Positions 33,807 to 45,701 of a DNA stretch of 64,000 nucleotides are shown in pieces (within the stretch, counting starts at the first letter, position 1; every line of letters starts with the position of its first letter). Origin of the DNA: Lytechinus pictus. Its lineage: Eukaryota > Echinodermata > Echinoidea > Temnopleuroida > Toxopneustidae. The notes under the pieces were generated by a model. It did not search any database, was not told where the DNA came from, and saw only the letters and a program-made list of their open reading frames with translations. Location of the stretch: contig NC_087253.1 of assembly GCF_037042905.1 (NCBI RefSeq), positions 18,999,501-19,063,500 on the forward strand, given 5' to 3'. The position numbers and the translations under genes were made by a program.

Positions 33807-35099
33807 CTGACACTCCGAGACTTATAATTTAACCTTATACTTAAAAATGAATAATACAAAATAAAACATAACACTTGTTTTTAAAGAAAGTTGATGTCAA
33901 AATATATTCAGTCTGGGGCATGAAGACTTGGAACTCTGCCCCATATCATTGTACTTGCCTCGCTCGATTTGTATCATAAATTTTTTTTTTAATGTTTCCA
34001 CAATAAAATATAGATCTAAGTACAATGGCCAGAAATAATAGTACGAATAAACTAGCGGAATTTGTATCATATCACCCATATTATTGAACGCCAATAAAGG
34101 CAGTTTATAAAACTTGTTTGCTTTATCCCACTTTTCCACCAAGATCTATCCCTTTTGCGTGTCATATAAAAGCAATTTTGTGCGCAGATCTAGCGTAACG
34201 GTGGGACCACATGCAGTCATTAATAGGTCTCTTTAATTTTTTTTCAACATATGATGTCTCATGCTTTCTTTAAAATTAATAAATTAGAATCCTTGTATAT
34301 GGCCCTGAGAAGTGGGGTGCTCGGGTTGTTACCCCCAAGATTTATTTTTTTTTGCTGGTGGTGCGTTTTTTGTACACGTATGGCAGGGGGAGTGGAGCGA
34401 AGTTGGGGGAACAGAAAAGGGGCACTTTTTAGTGCTTTTAGAAGTGGGGCATTGAGCCCCCGCCTATCCCCTGGATCGCCGCCCCTGCACCAGAGGCAGC
34501 ACCCCCTGGAAATCAGTTTAGTATGATATTCGACCAAAATCAACTTATCTTTAGAGAGATAATCTCTTTCTTTTGGCTTTTTTTTTCAAAGCCAGCAACC
34601 CCTCTTTAAAAGATTTCTTTTCGGGCAATCCTCATGATTATCTCAAAAATTTGAACATTTTTTCTTCAAAGCATCTTTATAGTGACGGATGGTATAATCA
34701 TATTACTAGCAGTGGCGGTATGGCCAACCCCCCCCCCCCTCCCAGTTTTTTTTTTTTCAAGTAGTTTAAAACAGGAAGAAGAATTACATAGATTTTTGTA
34801 CCGAATTATTTTCATTAATGATTTTATTGGTAAAAATACCAAAAATCAATTTTTCATGTTTAACCCCACTTTCAAAACTATTCCTCGGTTCCTGGAAGAA
34901 TGGAGAGATGGATGGAAGGAGAGAAATAAATAGGATGAAGGGTGGATCCAGCTTTCGCCAAGGGGGGGGGGTTTCTTTCACCCATATTTTTCCCCAATCG
35001 GCCGCGCGAAGATGATTTATGTTTGTTTCTTTGAATAAAATGTCACTTCTTAGCTTTTGTCTTATAAATCAACATAAATATATAATATCATAACTCTTT

Positions 35100-37640
35100 T
35101 TTATATAATGCGAGCGCAAAGCGCGAGCTAATTTATCATTAAAAAATATGTGTTTTTTCCCCAAAGTTTGAAATTTCTGGGCAATGTTTATCATGAAAAA
35201 GATGTGTATGCAACTAAATAATTACTAAGAACGCGAAGCGCGAGCAGAATTGAAATAATAGGCACTTTTTGTAACTTAAACAGGATAGGTATATAACTTA
35301 GCAATTGATGCGAAGCGCGAGCACAAAATTGGAAGACCTAAAAACAAGACATGTCTATATTCATGTATTTCAAATCATGCATGGAAAGGATATCAAATTT
35401 CCGATCTTTGTTAAAGCGCGAGCATAAGATTTTTGTTTACGTTTTCAACTGATCAAAAAGGTACCTGTTAAGGACTGCTTATTTCACTTAGCCATGGGGA
35501 GACGTTACATATTTCAACAATAAAATCATGCAAGCGCGAGCCGATTTTTTTGGGGGGACACTTCTACATAAAGAATGGAAAATTTAAATCAATTGTAACC
35601 ATGAACAGGATCGTCGCTATAAAACAATTAATGCGAGCGCGAAGAGCGAGCGGAAAAAAAATCGAGATTTAGACCTAAAAATGGGACACTCTATTCATGT
35701 TTTATATATCATGAAAAGGATGAGATAAGAAAGAAGTAGTAGTGCATGGGCGGTATCGCCAATAGGGGGGGGGGGTGCCAATTCGTCTACGGCAAACTCG
35801 TCCACTCACTACATGGTCTATTTTCATTAAGTCTAATGCCAATCTGTCCATCAACATTTCGTCTAACAGCCATTGGTCCATTAACCATTTGGTCCAATCA
35901 TCACTTCTTCTAATAACCATCTCGTCTATGACCATTTAGTCACATAACCGATTGGTCTAATAGCCATTTTATTTTCATAACATTTATAGTCCAATTAGAT
36001 GAAATGGTATATGGACCAAATGGCTTTTGGGTCCACTGGTCATTAGACGAAATGGCATTATACTAAATGAAAAAAAAGACTTTGTGGTGAGTTGACGAAC
36101 TGATGGACCAAACGATAGTAGACGAGTTGGCAATTAAACAAATTAGAAATAAACCGGGGAAGGGGCCGAAAAATATTTGCTCTGCTCAAAGTTAATAGGG
36201 GTAGTCCTAACAGTCACTTCTTTATTCTCGTTAAACAGCATACACAAAACACAATATATAATAATCTCATAGCCCCTATAGTGCGAGTGAGAAGCGCGAG
36301 CTAAAATATCTTTGAAATTTCATGTTTTTTATCCTCAAAATTGAACATTCTGGGCAATGTTTGTGAACTTGAACAATATGCGTATTTTAATAAAATTTCT
36401 GCGAGCGCGAAGGAGGAGCAAAAAAAGAAAGAAAAGAGAGAAATATACATTCTGGTCTGATCGAAAAGGGACTTGCTAATGGCGGTTTACAGTTCAATCA
36501 AAATAATGCGAGCGCAAAGCGAGCTAAAAATGTTTGAAATTCTGACCATAAAAATGGACATTCCAAGCACTTTGTGTATGAACAGAACAGAATAGGGCCT
36601 AAGTAATATTTTAGGTACAAAGTGGGAGCACGAAGCGTGAGCGGATAAAAATTGAGATATATAGACCTAAAAAAGGAACACTATTTTATATTCATGTTTT
36701 CTAAATCGTGAAAAGGATGGGTACTTGGTTACACCTTTACTTGTATAATGCAAGCGCGAGAAGAAAATTTTTGATATTCTAATCTGAAGCGAGATAATTT
36801 AAGCATGCTGTTTTCAATACAGGATAAGCAGCCCGTCTCAATAAACATGTATGTTCTAGAATCTAGAATTTGCGCATTCTTAATACACTTTTTATCACGG
36901 AAATCAATAATGCAAGCGCGAAGCGCGAACTGAAAATATTGGATATTCCGATGTGAAAAGGTCAAATTAAGCACTGCACTGTGTAGGAAAATAATCGTGA
37001 AGTGGACATGGATTGCTCTTAAAAATGAGGCGAATGCAAAGCATGTCGAGCTGAAGTTATTCTGGACCGTAGGACCGGGACATTCTAAGGACATTTTTTC
37101 ATCATTATGAATGACTGTCTTCCGATTCCTCTTCCCAAGCGCAAAAAGAAACATGTCGATCTTCCATTCTGAAAAAAGTGACAACTTAATTACGGTATTA
37201 GGAATTAATGAAATCTTATCAATATCTTATTTACTAATCTAATAAGCCTAATGAGAGCGCTAAATTTGTTGATTTTAAAGTGTTAACCTCAGAGATTATA
37301 AGCACTTTTGTCATTATGAATAGGATGCATTAATTAACGTACTTAACAAAATTAATGCGAACGGCAATTGCGAGCAAATTTTTAATTTAATAAACTTATT
37401 ATTAACTAAAAAAACTGTAATGAAAAGGGGAATGTGAGTACTTTGATTTATATATATTAGGTATACATGACTCACCAATTCTAGCACGTGCGCGCAATAT
37501 AGCTGATAAGATATGACAATCAGACCTTAAAAGTTATATTTTGAGAAATTTATGGAATAGGGCCTACACGAAGAGGAGGTACTCCACAAATCAAACAATG
37601 CTATAGGGCACAGCGTGAGCTAAAAATGTTGATACTCGGA
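35100..37640. repeat. Field of GCGAGCGCGAAGCGCGAGC words, about 80-130 bp spacing
   Basis: More than a dozen copies of ATGCGAGCGCGAAGCGCGAG-like words (near 35108, 35230, 35310, 35632, 36281, 36400, 36506, 36625, 36910) alternate with AT-rich spacers containing GGACATTCT, GGCACTTTTT and TGAAAAGGATG. A degenerate tandem repeat interrupted by a GTCTAAT element at 35790-36150. No coding. Confidence 0.75.
35790..36150. repeat. Palindromic GTCTAAT minisatellite, copy 3
   Basis: Left half reads CCATTTGGTCCAATCATC-type words; right half the inverse (GACGAAATGGCATTATAC, GGACCAAATGG). The clearest palindromic arrangement of the family in the window. Confidence 0.7.
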
Positions 37641-37683
37641 TCATAAAACAAATATTTTACAAAGCACTTTTTTATTGATTCGT

Positions 37684-37853
37684 TATACCTCAGTCACATT
37701 TTTTCTACGGCGGCCGTACGGCGAGTCGAAAACAGTCGTTTTAACATTTTTTTTTGTACCAGCTTAATATAGGTGGTTTGAATAAAAATGAATAAAACGG
37801 CTGTTTTCGACTCTCCGTACGGCCGCCGTAGAGCAAATGTGACCGAGGTATAA
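37684..37853. repeat. Near-perfect 170-bp palindrome
   Basis: TTATACCTCAGTCACATTT, TACGGCGGCCGTACGG and GTCGAAAACAG on the left are mirrored on the right almost without error. Short AT-rich centre. Confidence 0.85.
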
Positions 37854-38304
37854 ATAAAAAAGAATAATGAAATATCCTAGCTGACCGTACAGTATATGTT
37901 TTGTATTTTGACTGCAAAGCTTGAAATGTCAAGCTCATATATATCAGCCTATTGAGCAATATGTATAGCTCATCGAAAATGAGCAATGTGATGTTTTTTT
38001 TTTAATCATCAAAGTCTCCCCTCCCTAGTTTTATTCACTTTTCTCCCTCCCTTCCCCCCTCTTCCTTTTCCCCTCTCTTTTCCTTCTGTTTCTTCTTCCT
38101 TCTCCATTTTTTGTCTTTAATCCGCCAACAGAGGGGGGGGGGGGGTGACCGGCCCCTCTGGATCCTTCTATGGTAGCGATGATGAAAGCATTTGAATTAT
38201 TCACCTCACAGTGTTAAACTGGGAAAATAGGAAATGGCTAAATTTTGAAAATCATCAATGTGGAGCCCTATTCAAGTTTAGTTTAGTTTAATCTATATAC
38301 ACCT

Positions 38305-38945
38305 TCGACAGGGGCTGATCCAGGATTTTCCAAAGTGGGGCATTCAATACAAAAAATAAACAAGACCTAGTATACTAGAAATTTTGCTAGGAAAAAAATC
38401 ATTCCATACCCAAAATTCCTGGGAAAAGTTGAAAAATAAGTCCTCATCTGAGAATGAACGACAAAATCCACTAACAAATATTTGATATATTACGGAAGGG
38501 GACACCTTTATCTTTCTCCCCTTTCCTTATTCCTCATCCATTCCATAGGCAGATCCAGGTGCCGGACCCAATTATGGGCGGCGGCACCCCCTCTTACTGG
38601 CGGTGCGAAAATTAAAAAGAAAAGTTAGATCGTGCCGTTTTGTTAAAGAAAAAAAAATCGGCTTTTAACGGCGCCGATCGGGGAAAAAAAATTGTTGTCC
38701 CCCCCCCCCCCCCCCCATTGGAAAAAAATTGATCTACACCGGGTATTTGTCTGTCGTACCTCCCAGCATTGGCGGCGGAAGCCAAGGGGGGGGGTCTACC
38801 TGAAATTTTATGATGGACACAGGTAAAAAATAATTTGACAAGCAAAAAAAAAAAAAAGGTTATCAACCTCAATTTTAGGGGGGGCCGTCCCCCCCCCCCA
38901 CCGCAAATTTAGGGGGGACCTGTCCCCCCCACTTCCGCCGCCTAT
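38305..38945. repeat. GATCCAGG-type pieces with long C and G runs
   Basis: GCTGATCCAGGATTTTCCAA at 38313 and a second piece at 38770-38945 framed by GGCGGCGGAAG and CTTCCGCCGCC. Interior TTGACAAGCAAAAAAA as in relatives. Confidence 0.6.
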
Positions 38946-39269
38946 GCCTCCCAGTAAATGAAACAACAAAATCAACAAATCACCGTTGCACTAGTACTAC
39001 AAATTTTGTGAGTCTTTATTTTTTAAATATTTTTGTTTATAATGGTATTCATTAAGTATATAGTGGAGGTTCGCATCCCGAGAATGTGAAATAAAAAAAA
39101 AATGCACTGAACAGGAAACACTAAATGTTCTTTTCAATTCCAAATTTACTCAGTCATTCAAATAAAAAAATAAGCATCATTTTTTGATACCTTAACTTTT
39201 TCATCACGAATACAATGAAGCCGACAATTATTTGCTTTGTTTTGGATTAATCTTTATAATATTATTAAT

Positions 39270-39735
39270 TCACTTCAAATAAAATTCATACATAAACAGG
39301 AAAATATCACAGAAAATAATGTAACAAATTAATTGCAGTTGTATAAAACATCATAGAAAATAACATGACAGATAAATTTTATGTCGATAGGCACACTGTT
39401 CATTCGATCATAAAACAATCGCGCTGTTTCACTCCTTGTACACGCACAACTCTATCAGTATTGTTTCATCTTCATCTGTCCTCAATGGCAAGGACACCAG
39501 CATAATTCATTCACTTCAAATAAAATTCATACAGAAAAATATCAAAGAAAATAAAATAAAAAATCAACTTGCAGTTGCATAAAACATGATAGAAAAAACA
39601 TGGCAGATGAATTTTATCTCGACAGGCACACTGTTTCATTCGATCATGAAACGATCGCGCTTTTCCACTCATTGGACACGCGCGACTATATCAGAATTGT
39701 TTCATCTGTCCTCAATACGGCAAACACCAAGTGAT
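39270..39735. repeat. Tandem duplication, about 235-bp unit
   Basis: TTCACTTCAAATAAAATTCA through GTTTCATC...CTGTCCTCAA occurs twice in order (start about 39270 and 39508), diverged by several percent and small deletions. Non-coding. Confidence 0.75.
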
Positions 39736-39739
39736 GATA

Positions 39740-41900
39740 AGTGCACAAGTTGCAGTTGCACGTGCGCGGAGAATGAATTAAATTCGGCGGCTGAGTAAAG
39801 TCTAGCGAGAGAGACAAGTCACCAACGAACTTCACGATAGACCACGCCTACTTGCCGAGGTAACCAACGTTGATTGACGGCCCATTTAGTTTTTTGAGTA
39901 GTATGAAAAAGTACAGGCATGTATAAACATCATTTTAGTGTGAATTCATTCCAAAAACACATTTTTCTTCTAATATAGATGTTTCAAACATATTCCATGT
40001 GGAAAACATTATTTTTAAAACATTTATTGCTATATTTTTATCATGAAAAAAGGGTTTCTTACGCAACAGTCAGTATGATATGTTTGGGTACGAGATCTGC
40101 CGTTTAAGCCATAAAGTATATTTTTTATGATTTTATTGTGAGCCTACTCAAAGGATTTTTGTTTATTTTTTATGAATTTCCAGACCAAGTTCAACAGCGC
40201 CATCTCGAGCTTGCAATAACGCATGCGATCGCACGCATTTTTCTCCATAGCTAATACACGCGACGTTACTCTGTGGATTTCTCGTGGATTTAACCTCCAA
40301 ACGTCACTTTCGATACCACATGAAGGTAAGACACTTCATCCCACATAAGTCAATTTTAATATAGAAAGCACAGGGAATAACATTTGTAACTAAGATGAAC
40401 TAATTTGCTGAGGAAAAGCATTTCAATGCTCATTTTTGCCGTCGAGAACAGACGATGGGTGGCAATGCGCACTATTTACGCACTGGCATTGCCTTTTCAT
40501 TTTCCCATAGCAATTTGGCTCAGTGGATCGGCCGACCTTTTGGTAACTCTACTTTTATGATGCACTGTATGCGGGATATTTCTGAAATGTATGATAAACA
40601 AATAAAATTTGTTAGCTAGAATATAAATCAATTTGTATACAATTTCATGATATAAACAAAGATCAAAGTCAAAGATTTTTATTACTTATTACTTTAGACC
40701 ACTTTCTTGACTTTAGTTTAACGGATGAATAAAATATGTTTGCAGGTAATTTATTTAAAATGCGTTTCACATGTGCATCATAATAAATGGGCGACGCGAA
40801 AGACGGTTCTTTCATAGACCCTTTCGTGCAATCGGCCCCAGGGTTATATAACAATTGACCTTGTTTAATGAATGAGTGGCCCTACTCGCGATAGAGACAG
40901 TCGCACCTGCACCGGCTCGAGTTCAACTTCAAGTGATGTGCCGCCTCCGTGGGCGTGGCAATCCATGTCATGAGATATCGCGCTCAGACAAGTCAGGAGC
41001 AAACTTGTGCCTCAACTACGTCAGAAGTTCACCCCCTTTTTCGTTCTTATTAATCCTAAATTGGGAGCTCAATTACCTGAATAATGCGTTCATGTAATTT
41101 AGCAGTGATTAATACATACCCTTACTGTACTGAAGACCCGACTGGCTGCAATTATTGACCTCGACATGATCAGCTGACGGGAGCTCAGTTGGCCATCAGC
41201 TGTTCACGATTTCGCCGAAGATGGCTCACTTTCAGTAGAAATTTTATTCGATTACAAAAAGGCACTTAATTTTCTTTTTTAATGACAGGCCAGGGCCGCG
41301 AAAAGGGGAGCTGAGTGTTTACAGCCCCCCCCCCCCCCGCATCTTTTTCAGTAACCATATGCAAAAACATGAAAATTAATATCAATTTATGATTTCATTG
41401 ATTGCATGTTGAAGCGGGGTCGAAGCCCCCCCCCCCCCTGCTTTTCTTTGGCTCAGTTAAAGTATACATACAAAGAAAATTCACGAAAGTGATGATTATA
41501 GACAAATTATATTTGAATGGAAAGGTCTTGTCTTTTTATACACAAATATGTCTTTTTATACACAAATATGTCACTAAAAAGTCTTATTGATGTCGTGGAA
41601 ATGCAAGAAATGAAATTATTAGAGACCCTTCTCAGCCCCCCAGCCGCCCCCAGACAGAAAATATAAATAAAAAGACTTACATGTAGAAATAGTATTTTTA
41701 TGAAAATATGTTCCTTTAATTACATGTATGATGGTATACATGTAGGTGACATGATAGCTAGCACATCCATATTAACACAACAAAATAAAAAATTCATCCA
41801 ACTAGACATAACACAAAAAGGGTCAGAGCTCCCCTGTAAATCAGAATGGAATACATTTTTAATGCTTAACGGATACTATGCAAAATAACTCCTAGTTAGT
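39740..41900. other. Intergenic, no gene established
   Basis: A relatively GC-richer patch at 40185-40325 ends in CACATGAAGGTAAGAC, which could be a first exon with donor on the plus strand, but nothing downstream confirms it. An inverted small palindrome lies at 40785-40846; otherwise C-runs and AT-rich sequence. Confidence 0.3.
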
Positions 41901-41918
41901 GACTTTTTCCAGTCATGA

Positions 41919-42497
41919 TTAAAGGGATGCTCCGGGCTGAAAATAATATGATATAAACACATAGAAAAATCAGACAAACAAAACACTGAAAATTTGATCA
42001 AAATCGGACAAGGAATAACAAAGTTATGGCATTTCAAATATTTGCATTATTCTGGTGAAACAGTTCTAGGCATTTCTTCATGAATATTCAATGAGCAAAT
42101 TGATGATGTCATATCCCCACTTGTTCTTTTGTATTTTATTATATATGATTATATGATTATATATGTTTATTCAAAATTTTTCTACCAAGAACTGAAATAA
42201 TTGGATTGACACCGGATTTATTGCAGTAGATATTCATTGCTACGACTTATTTCATTATAAAGGAGACACATTGTTCACACGTATGAAAAAATGAAACAAT
42301 TATGACGTCACCAGCCCACCTAATGAATATTCATGATGACGTGCATATAACTTTTTTTCACAAAATATTGCTAAACTTTAGAATTCAATAACTTCAATAT
42401 TTGTTATCTGATTTTGATGACATTTCAGCATTTTGCTCAGTGAATTTTACTCTATTTATATAGACATAATTTTTTTCAGCCCAGAGCATCCCTTTAA
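41919..42497. repeat. TTAA foldback, GATCCGGGCTGAAA family, copy 2
   Basis: TTAAAGGGATGCTCCGGGCTG ends and inverted AGCCCAGAGCATCCCTTTAA. The same AATGAATATTCATGA word as copy 1 at 11093-11664. Confidence 0.8.
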
Positions 42498-42752
42498 TAT
42501 CAAAGTCACAAGATTCAGCTGAGAATTAGATCATAATTGCAATCATTTGGGTCAAACAGGAGTGGACAGTGCTTTAAAAGCCAAATGGTCAATTATCAAT
42601 TAAAGGCCTAAAAGAATGTAGTTGCAGCAAAAAAATTTTTAATTTGATTTAAGTCTTTAAAATTGAGGTTAATTGTCACCTTTTGGAATACAGAAGCGAA
42701 GACGTCAGATGCCATGGTGTCATGGCAGTCTGGTTCTAAACAAATGAATCTT

Positions 42753-42924
42753 GGGCCGTTTCATAAAGCTGTTCGTAAGTTGGGAGCGACTTTAAGAACG
42801 ACTGGTGATCCTTGCTTACACGCTACTCCATCGGCAATTTATTTTACCATTTACCACAAGAAAGGATCGCCAGTCGTTCTCAAAATTGCTCTTAACTTAC
42901 GAACAGCTTAATGAAACGGCGCCC
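42753..42924. repeat. Palindromic MITE, GGGCCGTTTCATAAAGCTG-ended
   Basis: GGGCCGTTTCATAAAGCTGT returns inverted as ACAGCTTAATGAAACGGCGC; inner CGACTGGTGATCC is mirrored too. A looser relative at 14356-14502 has GATTCATAAAGCTGT. Confidence 0.8.
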
Positions 42925-44520
42925 TGTTATGACCCTCAGAATGATGGTTAACAACCAGGGACAAAACACATCACCATTTTTGCAAATACAAATGTGTACC
43001 GACGACCGTGCAGTTGCGACTCAGTTTAGAACCAGCCGGTTCGTTGTCATGACATCGTGACGTCACACTTCAGTACTCTATTATCATAGATCTACATCTG
43101 GTACATTAACATGTATATACTCATCTTTGTGAAATCATGAAATCTTAATAGCTGAAAACTGACAGCATTTATGATCACTAACACAGAAAAGTATATGTAA
43201 CACAAAGTACTAATATTGCTTGGAAAAATACCCGACAATTGATGGAATTCTGTATTCATTTTGCTAATTTCTCAGCAATTACATATTTTCTTCCACAGTC
43301 ATTTGGCATAAATATTTTTTTATTTATAATTCATACATACAAACACTTGGGTGGTCAATTCATTTGATTCTATTCGCACTCACCTTCAGAACTTTAACTA
43401 ATAAGGGTAGCATTATACAACTCACAATTCTTCTGACATTAATTTAATTTTAACACAAAACTTAGTACATAAGTGTTGGAACACTTTCAGCAATGCCATT
43501 GTGATTTTGAATTGGGGGGAACTTAATTTTTGTGTTATGTTTAGTAGGCCTTATAAAACAAATTGCTGTTACCCTCATAAGCCCAAAATCAGAAAGTTGG
43601 GTTGGTCAGTCAGCTTTTTTTTTTTTTTTCATACCTTAGCTGCACAAAGAAATATGCATTGGATTATTTACATATGCAGGTATACATGTTAAAATGCAAA
43701 TTAAAGTGCTTTCGAGGTCATTGAATACAAAGTGGAGCAAATTCTTCACCCAAATCTGACATTTTCTCACAAAAAAAATTTGCATATATTTATTCGAGTC
43801 TGCTAAAAAAAACTTAGCGTCCCTGTTTTTCGCATTTTATGGTCAACAGATGAAGGCTACACAACATTTATTTTCTTGCACTATCATGCTGTATTACTGC
43901 ATGTAATACGATACTTTAAGAATACATTGTACAAGAATAAATCAGATTACACAACATTTTTGGCATATCAAACTGACGCACAGGATAAGATAACATATTA
44001 CATTATATCTTTCACAACAGCTATCCTGCATTTCACGTTGTCTGGCCGGTCTGGGAGATACTTGCGTGAAACATGTAGCTCTGACTTGGAAACAGAAACA
44101 AATACTTGAGGGCGCCAGGCAAATTTGCCCTTGAGGTACCTAAAGGAGCCCTGGAAATACCTATAATGTCAAATGTGAATTGTAATTTAAAAAAAAATTG
44201 TAGTCCAAGAAAATTTAAATTTTGTTTTCTGTTCCAAAAGTTGGCCTTTTCAATATGTATACACCCCATCTGTTCTGGCAATATAGACTAAGAAATTACC
44301 TTTCAAAAAGTTAACAAAAAAATTATTTGAAGAAAGTTCAAGTTAAGTTTGACTTTGATAGAATACTCCTCCTCCTTCCACCGCCTTCCCTTTCCCTTTT
44401 ACATCATCGTATAAAGCAAACACTGAAAAAAGGGGGCAATTTTACCTGCCAAACTCAATACCATTTACACTCTTCAGCAGCAACCATAGATGTTCTTTAA
44501 CTGACATTGAAACATTGAAA
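42925..44520. other. Downstream of TWNK: no gene seen
   Basis: Contains a diverged copy (43240-43440) of the repeat at 13830-14080 and AT-rich sequence. No exon or RNA gene recognised. Confidence 0.4.
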
Positions 44521-44524
44521 AAGG

Positions 44525-44530
44525 TTTATT
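44525..44530 (-). terminator. Candidate poly(A) signal of TWNK
   Basis: AATAAA on the minus strand just beyond the tandem array; I see no canonical signal between it and the TWNK stop. If used, the 3' UTR is about 940 nt and consists almost wholly of array units. Confidence 0.5.
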
Positions 44531-44539
44531 CATCATCAC

Positions 44540-45515
44540 AGAGAAACACTGATTGTATGGGCTATCTAAACACCCTAATCCTGATCTTAGGTTCATTTTC
44601 AACTCTTTAACTTAGCACCATATTGAGCAACACTTCAAGGAAGGGCCAGATTCACCCGCCCATCCCAATCTCAGACTCGTCTTTACTCTTGAGTTTAACA
44701 TCACATAATGCTCACTCAATCCTAATCTGAAACTCATTGTAACTCTTGAGTTAGCATATTGAGTAAACAATTTAACAAGGAGTCGGTTTCACTCACGGAC
44801 CTCAATCTCAAACTTGTTTTTACTCTTGAGTTGGCACCATTGAGCAAACACTTTAAAGACAAGTCTGTTTCACTCATTGATCACAACACTTAAGGGGTCT
44901 GTTTCACTTGTCGATCCCAATTTCAGGCTCATACCTACTCTGAGTTAAGCACCATAGTGAGCATCCAATTTAACAAGGAGTCAGTTTCACTCACCGATCT
45001 CAATATCAGACTCATTCTTACTCTTGAGTTAGCACCATGAGCAAACACTTTAAAGATGAGTCAGTTTTAGTAATTGATCCCAATCTAAAACTCATTTTAA
45101 CTCTTAAGTTGAACTTACACTGAGTAAACACTTGAAGAGGGGTCAGTTTCACTTGCCAATCCCAATCTCAGACTCATCTTTACCCCTGAGTTAGCACCAT
45201 ACTGAGCAAAAACTTTAACAAAGATTCTGTTTAACTTGCTGATCTCGACCTAAAAACTCACTTTAACTCTTTAGTTCGAATTATTTTGAGTAAACACTCG
45301 AAGAGGGGTCAATTTCACTCTCTGATCCAAATCTGAGACTCATCTTCACTCTTTGAGTTTGCTCCTTATTGAGCAAACACTTTACCATGGATTCTGTTAA
45401 ACTCGCTGATCTCAACCTCTTAACTCATTTTAACTCCTTGAGTTTAGCGTCACTTTGATCGAACACTTCATTCTCCAATCCCAATCTCAGACTCATCTTT
45501 ACTCTTCAGCATCAT
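44540..45515. repeat. Degenerate tandem array, about 100-bp unit, overlapping the TWNK 3' end
   Basis: Roughly nine to ten units share words such as CCCAATCTCAGACTCATC, TTTACTCTTGAGTTAGCACC and GAGCAAACACTTTAA. Units alternate between two variants (actcatcttt / actcatttta). The proximal unit encodes the last residues of Twinkle. Confidence 0.8.
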
Positions 45516-45701
45516 GCCCTCAAAGAGTTCATACTCCTCTCCTTCTGTCTTCGCTGTCTTCCTCTCCGCATCCGACCCTTCCTTTTCTTTCTTGGTCTGA
45601 CGTTTGGCCTTCTGCTTGACCGGTGGCGACATGGTCAGTGTTTCTTTGTTGAAGGTCAGCGGAATGATACCCAGGTCACCATCAAAACGATTCTTGACCA
45701 C
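45468..45701 (-). CDS. TWNK: TWNK terminal exon 12 (arginine finger, charged tail)
   Basis: Acceptor CTTCATCAG. Encodes [20 protein letters not shown] with Arg609, then a Lys/Glu-rich tail and the last codons [13 protein letters not shown], stop TGA at 45470-45468. The last dozen codons are one unit of the tandem array that continues through the 3' UTR. Confidence 0.96.
   Translation of the reverse strand: MVKNRFDGDLGIIPLTFNKETLTMSPPVKQKAKRQTKKEKEGSDAERKTAKTEGEEYELFEGMMLKSKDESEIGIGE

Noticed and set aside
36729..37184. 151-codon minus-strand frame
   Set aside because: It runs through the GCGAGCGCGAAGC repeat field; the residue pattern repeats with the DNA words and matches no family I know.
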